The position numbers and the translations under genes are program-made. DNA of 10,706 nt from Phialocephala subalpina. Taxonomy: Eukaryota; Ascomycota; Leotiomycetes; Helotiales; Mollisiaceae. Shown piece by piece: positions 1 to 7,372 of this stretch; position 1 is the stretch's first letter; each line of letters starts with the position of its first letter. The stretch lies in NCBI GenBank assembly GCA_900073065.1, contig FJOG01000032.1, positions 492,512-503,217 of the forward strand. The letters run 5' to 3'. A model generated the notes under the pieces. It searched no databases, had not been told where the DNA came from, and saw nothing but the letters and a program-made list of their open reading frames with translations.

Positions 1-600
1 TTTAAATTTATTAATATCGAATATTTAATTACTTTTAAAATAAAATTTAAATTAATATTATTTAAATTAATCGATTTAAATTATTATTTTCCTTTGTTAA
101 TTCAATTGGAATTACTAATTATATATTTACCTCGAATCGATTATTTCCTTTATTATATTAAATATTAATCTTATATTTATTTTATATATTTTAATAATAT
201 TAATATTAATATTTTAAGAAAATACTTTAATAAAAATAAGTTATTAACTATTGGATATTATTATAATAATTACGCGTTTACTTCTATGAATAGCTTTATT
301 TTTCTCCTATTTATCGTAATAAAATTTATTGCCTTTTAATTTGAAAGGGTATATTAATTACTAATTACGTATAATAAATTAAACTTTTATTCTATATGGA
401 GTATAATTCAAGGGTAATCTCGCAGACTCTTATATCCTCACTCTCCCTTCCTAGCTAGCTTTCTAGACTTAATAATACGATCTTTTACCCATAGTATAAT
501 ATTTAAACCTCGTAATATCTTATAATTAAATATATTAATTTGATTTTAATAGTTTGTAAAATTAGACTACCGGTTCTAAATAAAGCCTTATCATATAAAG
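1..600. repeat. AT-rich, RIP-type gene-free block
   Basis: This stretch is overwhelmingly A and T, with frequent stops in every frame and no supportable gene. The composition matches the AT-rich isochores left in ascomycete genomes when repeat-induced point mutation converts CpA to TpA on both strands. The rare remaining C residues often lie in CpG or pyrimidine contexts. The original sequence cannot be recognised, except that 433-620 resembles 2720-2919 and is listed separately. That it was once a repeated element is inferred from composition alone. Confidence 0.7.
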
Positions 601-620
601 ACTTTACCAACTATTGATTA
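433..620 (+). repeat. Degenerate direct repeat, copy A
   Basis: This segment aligns in the same orientation with 2720-2919. The first 44 bases (433-476 against 2720-2763) align without a gap, with 33 identities. Nine of the 11 differences are transitions. The next 48 aligned bases share about 32, again mostly transitions, and patchy similarity continues to about 620, including a CCGG core and a match to the end of copy B. Copy A is the more AT-rich of the two. This fits two copies of one sequence that diverged largely by RIP. What the sequence was is unknown: a transposon end or a small segmental duplication are both possible. The alignment was made by eye. Confidence 0.55.
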
Positions 621-639
621 TAGAGGAGGAGGCTTTCTA

Positions 640-745
640 GAGATGCGGACATGCTTTTGATTGGATATAAAGAAGAGAATCACGTGCTCGAAACGAGTAT
701 TACATTGGGGGGACGAGTGTAATAGGGCGGTGTATCACGTGGTCT
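640..745. other. GC-richer island with two CACGTG boxes
   Basis: A short island of higher GC lies between two AT-rich blocks. It holds two CACGTG hexamers (681-686 and 736-741) separated by 49 bases, a small CTCG-AAA-CGAG hairpin (687-697), two copies of ACGAGT (693-698 and 713-718), and a 7-bp inverted repeat (698-704 with 718-724). No open frame of useful length covers it. It may be the unmutated remnant of a promoter or a transposon end. The symmetry of the sub-motifs is seen directly; the role is unknown. Confidence 0.4.
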
Positions 746-1274
746 AATTAAAGATATATTAAGAGATCTAGTATCTTGTATTCTTAGTTCTTTAGATAGC
801 TTTCTATATAATTCGCAAATATTAGAATTAATTTCAAGAAATTTATTTTTTTATATTATTTAAAATGTTAAAATTATTATTAAATATTAAAATATTAAAT
901 TTTTATTTTCTTTATAATTTTATAATTATATAACTTTTAAAAAAAGTTTTAAAAAGCCTTTTTTTTAATGTTTGAATTAATTATAACGTAAATATAAATT
1001 AAAAATTCTAAAGAATATTTCCTTAGAATATTATTATAATTAATAAAACTTTTAAAGCTTTAAAGTTAATTATTATATCGAAAGAATTTTATTTTATTTC
1101 GAGCGTAAATTATCCTCTTTAAATTTTACTACTTTTATACTCTTTAATAACTTCATATTAAAAGTTTTTAATTTGAAACTTAAAATATAAATTGATTAGT
1201 AAAATCAAAGATTTTATAGCCCTTTGCAAATGCGCTTTTGCGAGGCTTGCGGAGCAATATGCGCGTCGAGTAAA
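746..1274. repeat. AT-rich, RIP-type gene-free block
   Basis: More than 500 bases of A/T-dominated sequence with homopolymer runs, dense stops and no recognisable motif. It leads directly into the left terminal repeat of the Tc1-like element. No gene, RNA or promoter is supportable here. Confidence 0.65.
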
Positions 1275-1375
1275 AGAAGAAAAAAGTTATTCGTTAACTT
1301 GCTTATCGAATTACAATTAGTGGCTATAAGTCTATTCGACTCGCTTAAAAAACCGCGTTTTTACGCGTTACTTCA
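1275..1375 (+). repeat. Left terminal inverted repeat of Tc1-like element
   Basis: Read as its reverse complement, this segment aligns with 2615-2700. Shared blocks are CGACTCGC (1337-1344, matching GCGAGTCG at 2645-2652), ATAAGTCT (1326-1333, matching 2656-2663), TGGC (1321-1324), ATTACA (1310-1315, matching 2674-2679), AGTTAT plus an A-rich run (1275-1290, matching 2686-2700), and ACTTCA (1370-1375, matching 2615-2620). The intervening mismatches are mostly G/A or C/T. The left arm carries an extra stretch of about ten bases near 1296-1307. Confidence 0.7.
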
Positions 1376-1391
1376 TCCAACCTACATAATA

Positions 1392-2502
1392 ATGCGCGCT
1401 TTAAGAACCTTACGATTACCTTTAAGAGAAGTCTCTCCTAATACAAGATCTCGAATCGTAAGTACTCGTGATTATAGCATTAAAATTATAGCGATATCTC
1501 GCTTAAAACGCTTAAACGATTCTATTTACCGCAAAATCTATAAAAACGCGTTTTATTAAACTTTATACATTAGTAACGCTCGCGCCGGTATACTCTTAAT
1601 TTTTACTCTTAGCGATTATCGCAATATACGACGTGCTATTATAATAAATCTAAAGATTATTGCCTAATAATTTTTTATTTCTTATGCGCTTTATATTTCT
1701 AAGAAGATAATCTATTAGTACTTCAAAAAATCAAGTATATAAAAGTAAAAAGCTAAGCAAAAACTATTCCTTACTATAGAATATACGCTACGGCGTATAA
1801 AATAAGCTTTAAAGTACGATAAGAAGCCTATAGAATTTTAGAGAAGATTATAGTGGTTTAATAAGTGCTCAATTAAACGTAGGAAGAGTAATACTATCCA
1901 ATGGGTATACCGCCGGCGGGGTAACTTTCCCTTCCTTTATATACACTTTATACCCTAGTTAATTACTTATTAACGCTTTCAAGTAAAGCTCTAAAAATCT
2001 GGGCGATTTAAACTAAACCACTAAAAAATAAAACACAAATATTTTAAATAATATTCGGCTTTGGAGTAAAGAGTGATTTAATAATTATAAAGGGGGATTA
2101 AAATGCGAAAAGAAGAATATTATAATTAAAGTATACTTCGAAGTTTTACGCGAATATTTTCTTATAATCTTTGAATATAATAGTATCTTTATATAAGATA
2201 ATACCCTTATACACAAAGTATATAAAGTCAAGGACTTCTTTGAGGAGATAGGGATAGAAGAAATAAAATGGCCTCTATATTCTTTAGATTTAAACTCTAT
2301 AGAAAACCTCTAGAAAATACTAAAAGCGGAAATCGATAGAATATATCTTGAGTTTAAAAGTATGGGCAATAATCAAACCGTAATAGACTTTATGATCTAG
2401 TGTGCGCAAAAGGCGTGGGAGGCACTAGCGCTAGAGCTCTTAAATAAGGTGGCTAAGGGAATACAAAACCGTATAGACGCAGTAAAGGCTACAAATGGGT
2501 AA
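1392..2502 (+). pseudogene. Tc1-type DD34E transposase relic
   Basis: A degraded transposase of the DDE_3 / Tc1 type; intact relatives cut and paste their element at TA sites. From the ATG at 1392 the N-terminal helix-turn-helix region is readable (SPNTRSRI followed by a run resembling the paired-like domain). A second HTH-like block follows at about 1584-1668. The first catalytic Asp is now Asn (codon 1860-1862), next to a Glu-to-Lys change, both explained by G-to-A after T. The second Asp survives (2197-2199, in a DN-x-x-IH context) and the Glu survives (2302-2304) with exactly 34 residues between. The block WPxYSxDLNxIENL (2269-2310) is recognisable. Stops at 2194-2196 (usually Gln), 2311-2313 and 2398-2400 (usually Trp) and at least one frame change between the first and second Asp break the gene. 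No functional protein is possible. Confidence 0.88.
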
Positions 2503-2614
2503 TATACAAAATACTAAGTTAATAGAATTATCAATTGAACACTTAGCTATTATATGCTTTAATCAGATCGTGAATAGCTTTAATTTTGCTTGTTTAATGG
2601 GATAAATGCGACAG

Positions 2615-2700
2615 TGAAGTGCGGTGAGGGGATTGCGCATTTTAGCGAGTCGGACAGACTTATGGCCATCCACTGTAATAAGCGGATAACTCCTTTCTTT
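2615..2700 (-). repeat. Right terminal inverted repeat of Tc1-like element
   Basis: Inverted partner of 1275-1375. This arm keeps more G and C than the left arm, so it is probably closer to the original sequence. Similarity stops abruptly at about 2700, which marks the outer border of the element. Repeat copy B begins only about 20 bases further on. Confidence 0.7.
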
Positions 2701-3074
2701 CGGAACGAGAAAAGTATATTATCCTTATTCTCTCTCCTTAATTAGACTTATAGGCTTAATAATCAATTCTTTACTTATAAACTAATGCTTTGTGTTCGTA
2801 GTATCTTATAAATGCTATTCATTATAATTCCATTGGTAGACCGTAGAAAGAGCAACCCATCCGGCTCCACCGAGCCCATAAAAGTAACGCAAAGTCGTCA
2901 GCTACAAAGCCATAGATATTTCTATCCTGAAACGAATGAAAAGCAGCGATTGCATACCCCTAGTACCAGTACCAGTGAGCCATCAATCATAATATACCCA
3001 CTCAACTGTTCCAGCGCCCTTAATAAGAAGAGAGAATGAGAGGTAAGGACTCAAGACTGTGTAGGTTTGGGTGG
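2701..3074. other. Intergenic region 3' of the dioxygenase gene
   Basis: Sequence between the Tc1 border and the stop codon of the minus-strand dioxygenase gene. Most of it is repeat copy B (2720-2919). The remainder (2920-3074) has near-normal composition and probably holds the 3' untranslated region and polyadenylation site. I could not pick out a convincing cleavage signal. A short micro-repeat of TACCAG lies near 2964-2975. Small open frames here have no family features. Confidence 0.4.
2720..2919 (+). repeat. Degenerate direct repeat, copy B
   Basis: Same-orientation partner of 433-620, beginning about 20 bases outside the right end of the Tc1 element and reaching into the 3' flank of the dioxygenase gene. 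It keeps many C and G residues where copy A has T and A, for example around the CCGG core near 2861, so it is the less mutated copy. Identity over the best-aligned 92 bases is roughly 70 percent by eye, with most differences being transitions. Confidence 0.55.
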
Positions 3075-4855
3075 TTAGAAGACAGTGAAGCCGGGGCCGG
3101 GCTCCATGTACTCCTCACCCTCAGCCTCACGTTTGGATTTGGAAGCAGGGTCGAAGTAAGGGCGCTCGCCAATACCGACACAGCGCTGGCCAGAGCGGAG
3201 TCCGTTCCCATCATAGTCGTATGTAGCGGCATGGTAGGTGGAGCGGTTGTCCCAAATGGCTTTATTCCGTGTTAGCTCGATTTATGCTCGAAGGCGATGG
3301 ATAGATATCAGGAAGGGTTTACCAAGGTCATTCTTGTTGTTCCACTTGAAGCGGACTTGGAGGTCGTGGTTCTCAGTAACCATACGGAGGAATTCATTGA
3401 GGAGGTGAGAACTCTCACGCTCAGTCAAGCCGTTAATGTGTTGGACGTGATGGCCGAAGGCAAAGATAGTCTTCCAGCCAGTGACTGGGTTAGTGCGGAT
3501 GACTGGATGCTCGGTGGAGAGCTCGGTGCCAACATTCAATGGAGATCCACGTGGGGAATCATAGAGTTTGAATTTGTGGTCCTTGGCTGCTTGGGTGAAG
3601 AGTGGTTGGGCGTAAGTTGCGGTAAGTCCGTCAAGGAACTTCTGGTAGGCTGGGGAGAAGCGGTCATAGACCTCATACCCAGAGGCCCAGAGTGTATCTG
3701 TATGATCTTTTAGCATCCGTCAAATTGAAATGTACGGAGATTTCGAAGCTTGGTCGATCGGGAATTGTGAAAGTGGCCAGACAATGAAATACGTAGAAAT
3801 GCTAACTTCTGGGTAAGACAATAATCAAAGTTTTGAATTGCGGAAACAAGCCAGAGATCGAAACATGTGAATGCTGGTCAGGCTTGCCCCACCCGGACGC
3901 TCAATCTGGGAAGAAGGCTTTGGAATATATGATCATAATTGAGAAATTGAAACAGGAGAACTTACCGCCACCAAGGGTCGGGAGATCGGTAAGCCTCAGG
4001 ATAGCATAATCGGATGGAACAGGCTCAAAGGTGATATCAGAGTGCCAGCCTTTCTTGAGAGACTGCTTCTTCTTATGATGCTCGGTATTGCGATCAGTAA
4101 AGATCTTGGTAGCAAGATCGTTGCTAATAACGCTGATCTCGTCATCCTTGTTGCATTGAAAGGACTTGTTTGAAATTGGGTGAATGTGCATAGTAGAATC
4201 GGCTGGCTTGCCAGTTAATTCACCAAGCTTTCTGTAGTAAATTGGGAGTTAGTAATTCCTCGAGGAAGAATTAAGAAGCATCAACTCCCGAGACATTAAT
4301 TAAAAAGTAGCGGGGTATTCATAATTTATCTCGCAGCTCTCTAATCCGCCCAGAATAGGAAATATTTGCTTCCTGAATGCTTACTGGCAGAGCTCCTTCT
4401 GAAGGTCGTTGGTGAGGTCATCCTGGGCGCGGAAGAACACAACACCATGTTGGGAAACCAATTGAAGTCAGTAGTTTTCTCAAGGCGAGATGTATGGAAA
4501 GAACTGAGGAAGTGGATCTTTGGCGGAGCGGTTGCAGGAATGGAGTCCAGAACCCGAAGAGCTAAGCGAATTGTGTCAAAAGTAAATGTGAGAACTTACC
4601 AGTAATAGCAAGATCACGAATGAGCTCCTCAGAGTTGGGATCCTGCAGCCATTCAGCGAGGTTGGCCTTGGGGAACTCTTTGCCAATGACGGGGGTCAAG
4701 TCAAAGGACTCAAACTTATCGAGAGCACCAGTGAGTTTCATAGGAGTCTTGATGAGCTTGGCAGGAGCAGTCTGTTGAGAGACAATCTCCTGAGCCTTGG
4801 CCTTCAAGTCATAAAGAGAGGTGGTGGGGTAAACCTCCATTGCTGATGGAGCCAT
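3075..4855 (-). CDS. TauD-type Fe(II)/2-oxoglutarate dioxygenase (5 exons)
   Basis: The predicted enzyme belongs to the TauD/TfdA family. Fungal members such as yeast Jlp1 oxidise sulfonates with 2-oxoglutarate and O2 to release sulfite as a sulfur source; the substrate here is inferred only from family. Exons read 4600-4855, 4385-4457, 3966-4231, 3323-3697 and 3075-3259, giving 1155 nt and 384 residues, the usual size. Introns are 142, 153, 268 and 63 nt. All donors are GTAAGN or GTAAAC, acceptors 2-4 are AG, and intron 4 has a CTAAC branch site. The iron ligands are visible: His173-x-Asp175 (GWHSDITFEP) and His333 (STYHAA). Arg345 and Arg349 follow at the spacing of the 2-oxoglutarate-binding arginines. 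There is no signal peptide or membrane segment, so it is probably cytosolic. The start has a good context (CACAATGGC). Intron 1 ends in GG instead of AG; if not an assembly error, splicing may fail and the gene may be dead. Confidence 0.9.
4458..4459 (-). other. Non-canonical acceptor of intron 1 in the dioxygenase gene
   Basis: The frame-preserving junction needs exon 2 to start at 4457, but the two bases before it read GG on the minus strand. A CTGAC branch-like motif lies just upstream, which shows the acceptor belongs here. The alternative AG sites I tested nearby either shift frame or meet a stop. Skipping exon 2 also meets a stop within a few codons. An A-to-G change would explain it, which is the opposite of a RIP change. 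Confidence 0.6.
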
Positions 4856-5040
4856 TGTGAAGTTGTTGTATATGTGGCTGATGGGTTTGTTTGTATGAGT
4901 GGATGAAGTGTTTGACTATATGTGTGCTGAAGGAAGATGAATGAAGAGAGTAAAGTTGTTATTGAAAGAAGGTGTGGGATGGATAGAAAGGAGGGGACTA
5001 TTTATGAAACCAACAGCTCATCTCGTCTCGTCTCACGTGG
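4856..5040 (-). promoter_or_regulatory. Promoter and leader of the dioxygenase gene
   Basis: Read on the minus strand, a TATA-like element (CATAAATAG, 4998-5006) lies about 145 bases upstream of the ATG. It is followed by a pyrimidine-rich stretch, a common layout for fungal core promoters and transcript leaders. A TCACGTG box (5033-5039) lies about 180 bases upstream of the start, beside a TCTCG repeat. CACGTG is the core site of bHLH factors. In yeast, Cbf1 at TCACGTG helps control sulfur genes, which would suit a sulfonate dioxygenase, but this link is inference. Confidence 0.45.
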
Positions 5041-5060
5041 ATACTTACTGAGCGACTTCC

Positions 5061-5086
5061 TTGCTGCATATGATTGCTGCATATGA
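5061..5086. repeat. Perfect 13-bp tandem duplication
   Basis: Two exact, adjacent copies of TTGCTGCATATGA (5061-5073 and 5074-5086), each containing the palindrome CATATG. They lie about 210 bases upstream of the dioxygenase start. This may be a duplicated factor-binding site or a simple slippage product. Confidence 0.75.
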
Positions 5087-5180
5087 TGTTTGGTTGAGTG
5101 GGTATGAAATACCGTCCAAGAAACTCAATTTGGCAGCATGAATAGGGATCCATAGGAAGTGTTCTACTGGGTGAATATCC

Positions 5181-5195
5181 GACGGCATCACCGTC
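5181..5195. promoter_or_regulatory. CGG-N5-CCG palindrome, possible Zn2Cys6 factor site
   Basis: GACGG and CCGTC flank a 5-base spacer, giving CGG-N5-CCG at 5183-5193. Fungal Zn(II)2Cys6 regulators bind inverted CGG triplets with a fixed spacer. The site is about 330 bases upstream of the dioxygenase start. A palindrome this short can occur by chance. Confidence 0.25.
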
Positions 5196-5199
5196 ATTG

Positions 5200-5843
5200 G
5201 AAGCCGTTATCATGCCCCATCCTGCTCTAATGAGAGACATATGCATGCCATTATGGCTCCATTGTATCTGCACAATGCACTGTTGGCCGCGCTCCCCGAC
5301 TGTTCTTGATAATTATGGACTTTACGCTCACCTGAGATTGGAATACTCTTTGCAAGTGAAATGCTCCGAAGTTAGACACTAAAGTATGATTAACGGCAGC
5401 TCGGGTGATATGAAAGCCTCACTAACACTCTTTATAACCCTCTTTAAGCTCCTAAGAGGTCCTTGGGCCGGGGCGGAGGGGGCGGTCCTTGAATCCTTTG
5501 GTGGTCAAAGCCAAGGGCCGGGATTGAACAAAGCTCTGGACTCACTTTTCAAATTCTACCCGAAGTCGTCACCTCCCGACACCGAGGCAGGGAGGAAGTG
5601 TTCTGCAGGGTTCACTAGAAGCGAGCCAATGTTATCAGCAAGCTTCGGACTTCTCCCGCCTGCTAAGTACTTAGTGTGAACTCAAAAGATTTATAATAAA
5701 CTTAAAAGATTCCATGAACGGCAACTCTCGAGATTATTTGCATTGAATTCGATGTTCTGCAGTAGAATCCTTGCCACCACCGGTAAGCAAAGGGGAAGTG
5801 ATGTACGAAGAACGCGGTCAAAAGTCTGGAGAATACATGGCTA
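5200..5843. other. Intergenic region without a recognised gene
   Basis: Normal-to-GC-rich sequence with several short open frames, none with a recognisable domain, a good start context or introns that improve it. It includes a G-rich stretch (5465-5485), a GGTCCTTG motif present twice (about 5458 and 5484), and a CCTCCC/GGGAGG inverted repeat (5572-5577 with 5590-5595). The composition resembles an unRIPped transposon flank or a long promoter region rather than a gene. Confidence 0.35.
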
Positions 5844-6015
5844 GGCCCTGTAAGGCCCACAATTGCCCCTGCAGCAGCCTCAGGGGTCCGTGTTACCCTC
5901 GGTAAATTTCCTAATTGGGAAACCCCCTATTGTTGAGCTGCCGATGCGCTGGCAGTGCCGGAGTTTTAGTGGGTTCAGCCTAAATTATAGGCTGTCAGAG
6001 CCTGAATTTGCAGGC
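5844..6015. repeat. Cluster of consecutive short hairpins
   Basis: Six small inverted repeats lie one after another in 172 bases: GGCC/GGCC (5844-5857), CCCCTG/CAGGGG (5866-5886), TTTCC/GGAAA (5907-5922), CTGCC/GGCAG (5938-5955), CAGCCTA/TAGGCTG (5976-5994) and GCCTG/CAGGC (6000-6015). Stems are 4-7 bp with loops of 5-9 bases, all perfectly paired. The block ends about 100 bases before the ATG of the acidic reading frame. It could be a structured leader, the subterminal region of an unknown transposon, or a non-coding RNA. I do not recognise the family. Confidence 0.55.
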
Positions 6016-6110
6016 CTCTTCAGGGCTCCACAGCGGGGTCATTTTCATAACTTTTGACTATCCCCTTTCTTAGATCCATTCCGAACTCTAATTATCTCCA
6101 CATAATCACA

Positions 6111-6412
6111 ATGGCTGGTCATTTGATGGTCTTGATGATGTGAACTCTGAATTTGATTACTGGGACTCTGAATCAGGGAATCTTCGTAGCTATTATGAGG
6201 GATTAATGGCCTGGGACTCTAGTGATGATGATGATAATGATGAATTGGCCAATTATTACGAAGATGGGGATGAAGAAGATCCCTTTGAGGGACCTGATAT
6301 TGAGGATCTTGATTATCCTCCCTTTGGAATAACTATTCCACCTTCTATTACTTTAATCCTCCTCCTTTTTTTACCCTTTATCACTTTATACCAATTCGTT
6401 CTCCAATTATAA
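6111..6412 (+). pseudogene. Fragment of an unknown acidic protein gene
   Basis: An ATG at 6111 has a good fungal start context (CACAATGG) and follows a pyrimidine-rich leader. Its frame stops almost at once. The adjacent frame, open from 6092, encodes a Glu/Asp-rich segment: FDGLDDVNSEFDYWD near 6122-6166, then a DSSDDDDND run (about 6217-6243) and acidic stretches to about 6310. A single missing base between 6111 and 6122 would join the ATG to it. After about 6330 the composition turns AT-rich and the frame becomes a hydrophobic low-complexity tail before a stop at 6410-6412. This looks like the 5' end of a longer gene, perhaps of a mobile element, whose rest has been lost or RIPped. No domain is recognised. 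The acidic bias and normal composition make chance coding less likely, but this is not certain. Confidence 0.4.
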
Positions 6413-7010
6413 TAATTATTATTATTTTAATTCTTTAAACTTTAAATATATTAATTTTTAAGGATATTCTTATAATTAAGAAAATAAATTATATTATTAG
6501 TATTTGTATTTTTATTTTAATATTATTCGATTTTAATATATATATTATAAAATAATTCAAAAGAAAATTAATATTATAAAAATTAAAAATAAAAAATATT
6601 TAAAAATTTATTTATTTATTTTAAATATTATAATTCGTAATTTAATAATTAAATAATAATTATATTAAAAAATTATATATATATAATTATTTCGAATGAA
6701 ATTCCTATAAATTGAAATTATTATTTAAAAATAAAAATTTATTTAATTTATAATATTTATAATATTTTGAATAAAAAATATAATTTAAAATTATATAATA
6801 TAACAATATAATAATAATATATTATAATATAAAATTTAAAACAATTTATTTATATAAATAATAAAAAAAGTATATTCTTTTAAAATATTAATTATTTTAA
6901 TTTCAAATAAATATATTAATAATAATAATATAATAAATATTTCTAATAAATTAAATTTTTATAAATAATTTCAAATATTATATTAAATTTAATAAATTAA
7001 TATAATCACC
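6413..7010. repeat. AT-rich, RIP-type gene-free block
   Basis: About 600 bases of nearly pure A/T with very few G or C residues and no usable frame. It separates the acidic gene fragment from the P450 promoter. The left border is gradual, inside the 3' part of the acidic frame. The right border is fairly sharp at about 7007-7015. Confidence 0.7.
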
Positions 7011-7084
7011 TCGTTAACTTATTTACTTTGAACTTTATAAGGTTAGGATTTTCAATTAAGAACCCCGCTTAAAAATCTGTATCT

Positions 7085-7090
7085 CACGTG
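7085..7090. promoter_or_regulatory. CACGTG box upstream of the P450 gene
   Basis: A palindromic E-box (in context CTCACGTGCC) about 283 bases upstream of the P450 ATG, in the first normal-composition sequence after the AT-rich block. It shares the TCACGTG core with the dioxygenase promoter (5033-5039). It is a candidate bHLH site only. Confidence 0.3.
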
Positions 7091-7139
7091 CCTAACCCCG
7101 CATCCGCGGCATAGAAAAGACGTTCAGAATTTATATATA

Positions 7140-7260
7140 GAGGTGCCAGACCTAAGTTATTGCTCACCGCCTTCGCTCGCAGGGATTAACTTATATAGGC
7201 AAAATGATTTGGTTGGTGGTAGAACCAAGACGGTGAGCAATAACTTAGGTCTGGCACCTC
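7140..7260. repeat. Perfect 30-bp inverted repeat, MITE-like
   Basis: Bases 7140-7169 are the exact reverse complement of 7231-7260 (30 of 30), around a 61-bp spacer, making a 121-bp unit. The arms begin GAGGTGCCAGACC. The spacer contains its own TTGGTT/AACCAA hairpin (7209-7214 with 7223-7228). Outside the arms, GAATTTA at about 7127-7133 is mirrored by TAAATTC at about 7263-7269, so the symmetry resumes imperfectly. There is no coding capacity. Size and structure suit a short non-autonomous DNA transposon or a foldback element. No clear target-site duplication was found. It is under the length that usually triggers RIP, which could explain its pristine arms beside mutated DNA. Confidence 0.85.
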
Positions 7261-7280
7261 CGTAAATTCGTAAGGCAGGC

Positions 7281-7289
7281 TATATAATA
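7281..7289 (+). promoter_or_regulatory. TATA box of the P450 gene
   Basis: TATATAATA lies 84-92 bases before the ATG at 7373 and 20 bases after the end of the 30-bp inverted repeat. It sits in sequence of normal composition, so it stands out from the AT-rich background. It is a reasonable core promoter element for the P450 gene. Confidence 0.5.
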
Positions 7290-7372
7290 GCATACCTAGC
7301 ATCGTATAGAGCCAGAGGCATGAGAATACTTCTCAACCTTGCGAACCACAAGAGCTTCAACTCGGCGGAATT

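Larger units (their letters stand above)
1275..2700 (+). mobile_element. Tc1/mariner-family DNA transposon, RIP-inactivated
   Basis: A class II element of about 1.43 kb. It has imperfect terminal inverted repeats of roughly 85-100 bp (1275-1375 and 2615-2700) enclosing one broken transposase gene on the plus strand. Size, arrangement and the DD34E spacing of the transposase fit the Tc1 branch of Tc1/mariner. Differences between the two repeats are largely transitions. The catalytic gene has premature stops at positions where the family has Trp or Gln, in the CpA/TpG contexts that RIP attacks. I could not find a clean TA target-site duplication, so the outer ends are approximate. The element cannot move by its own means. 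A source of transposase elsewhere in the genome is possible but not visible here. Confidence 0.85.

Noticed and set aside
1224..1391. Upstream extension of the transposase frame
   Set aside because: This part overlaps the left terminal inverted repeat and does not resemble a transposase N-terminus. The ATG at 1392, just inside the repeat, fits the family better.
3297..3713. Plus-strand open frame of 138 codons
   Set aside because: It lies antisense to exon 4 of the dioxygenase gene, which has clear family motifs and splice sites. The plus-strand frame has no recognisable domain.
4366..4605. Plus-strand 79-codon open frame
   Set aside because: It overlaps exon 2, intron 1 and the end of exon 1 of the minus-strand dioxygenase gene and has no family resemblance.
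5386..5679. 97-codon plus-strand open frame
   Set aside because: No domain, no start context and low-complexity Gly/Ser/Pro content. A GC-richer spacer can give such a frame by chance.
7170..7230. Spacer of the inverted repeat as a tRNA or pol III gene
   Set aside because: It has a small hairpin with GGTT/AACC, but no A and B box pair and no cloverleaf could be drawn.
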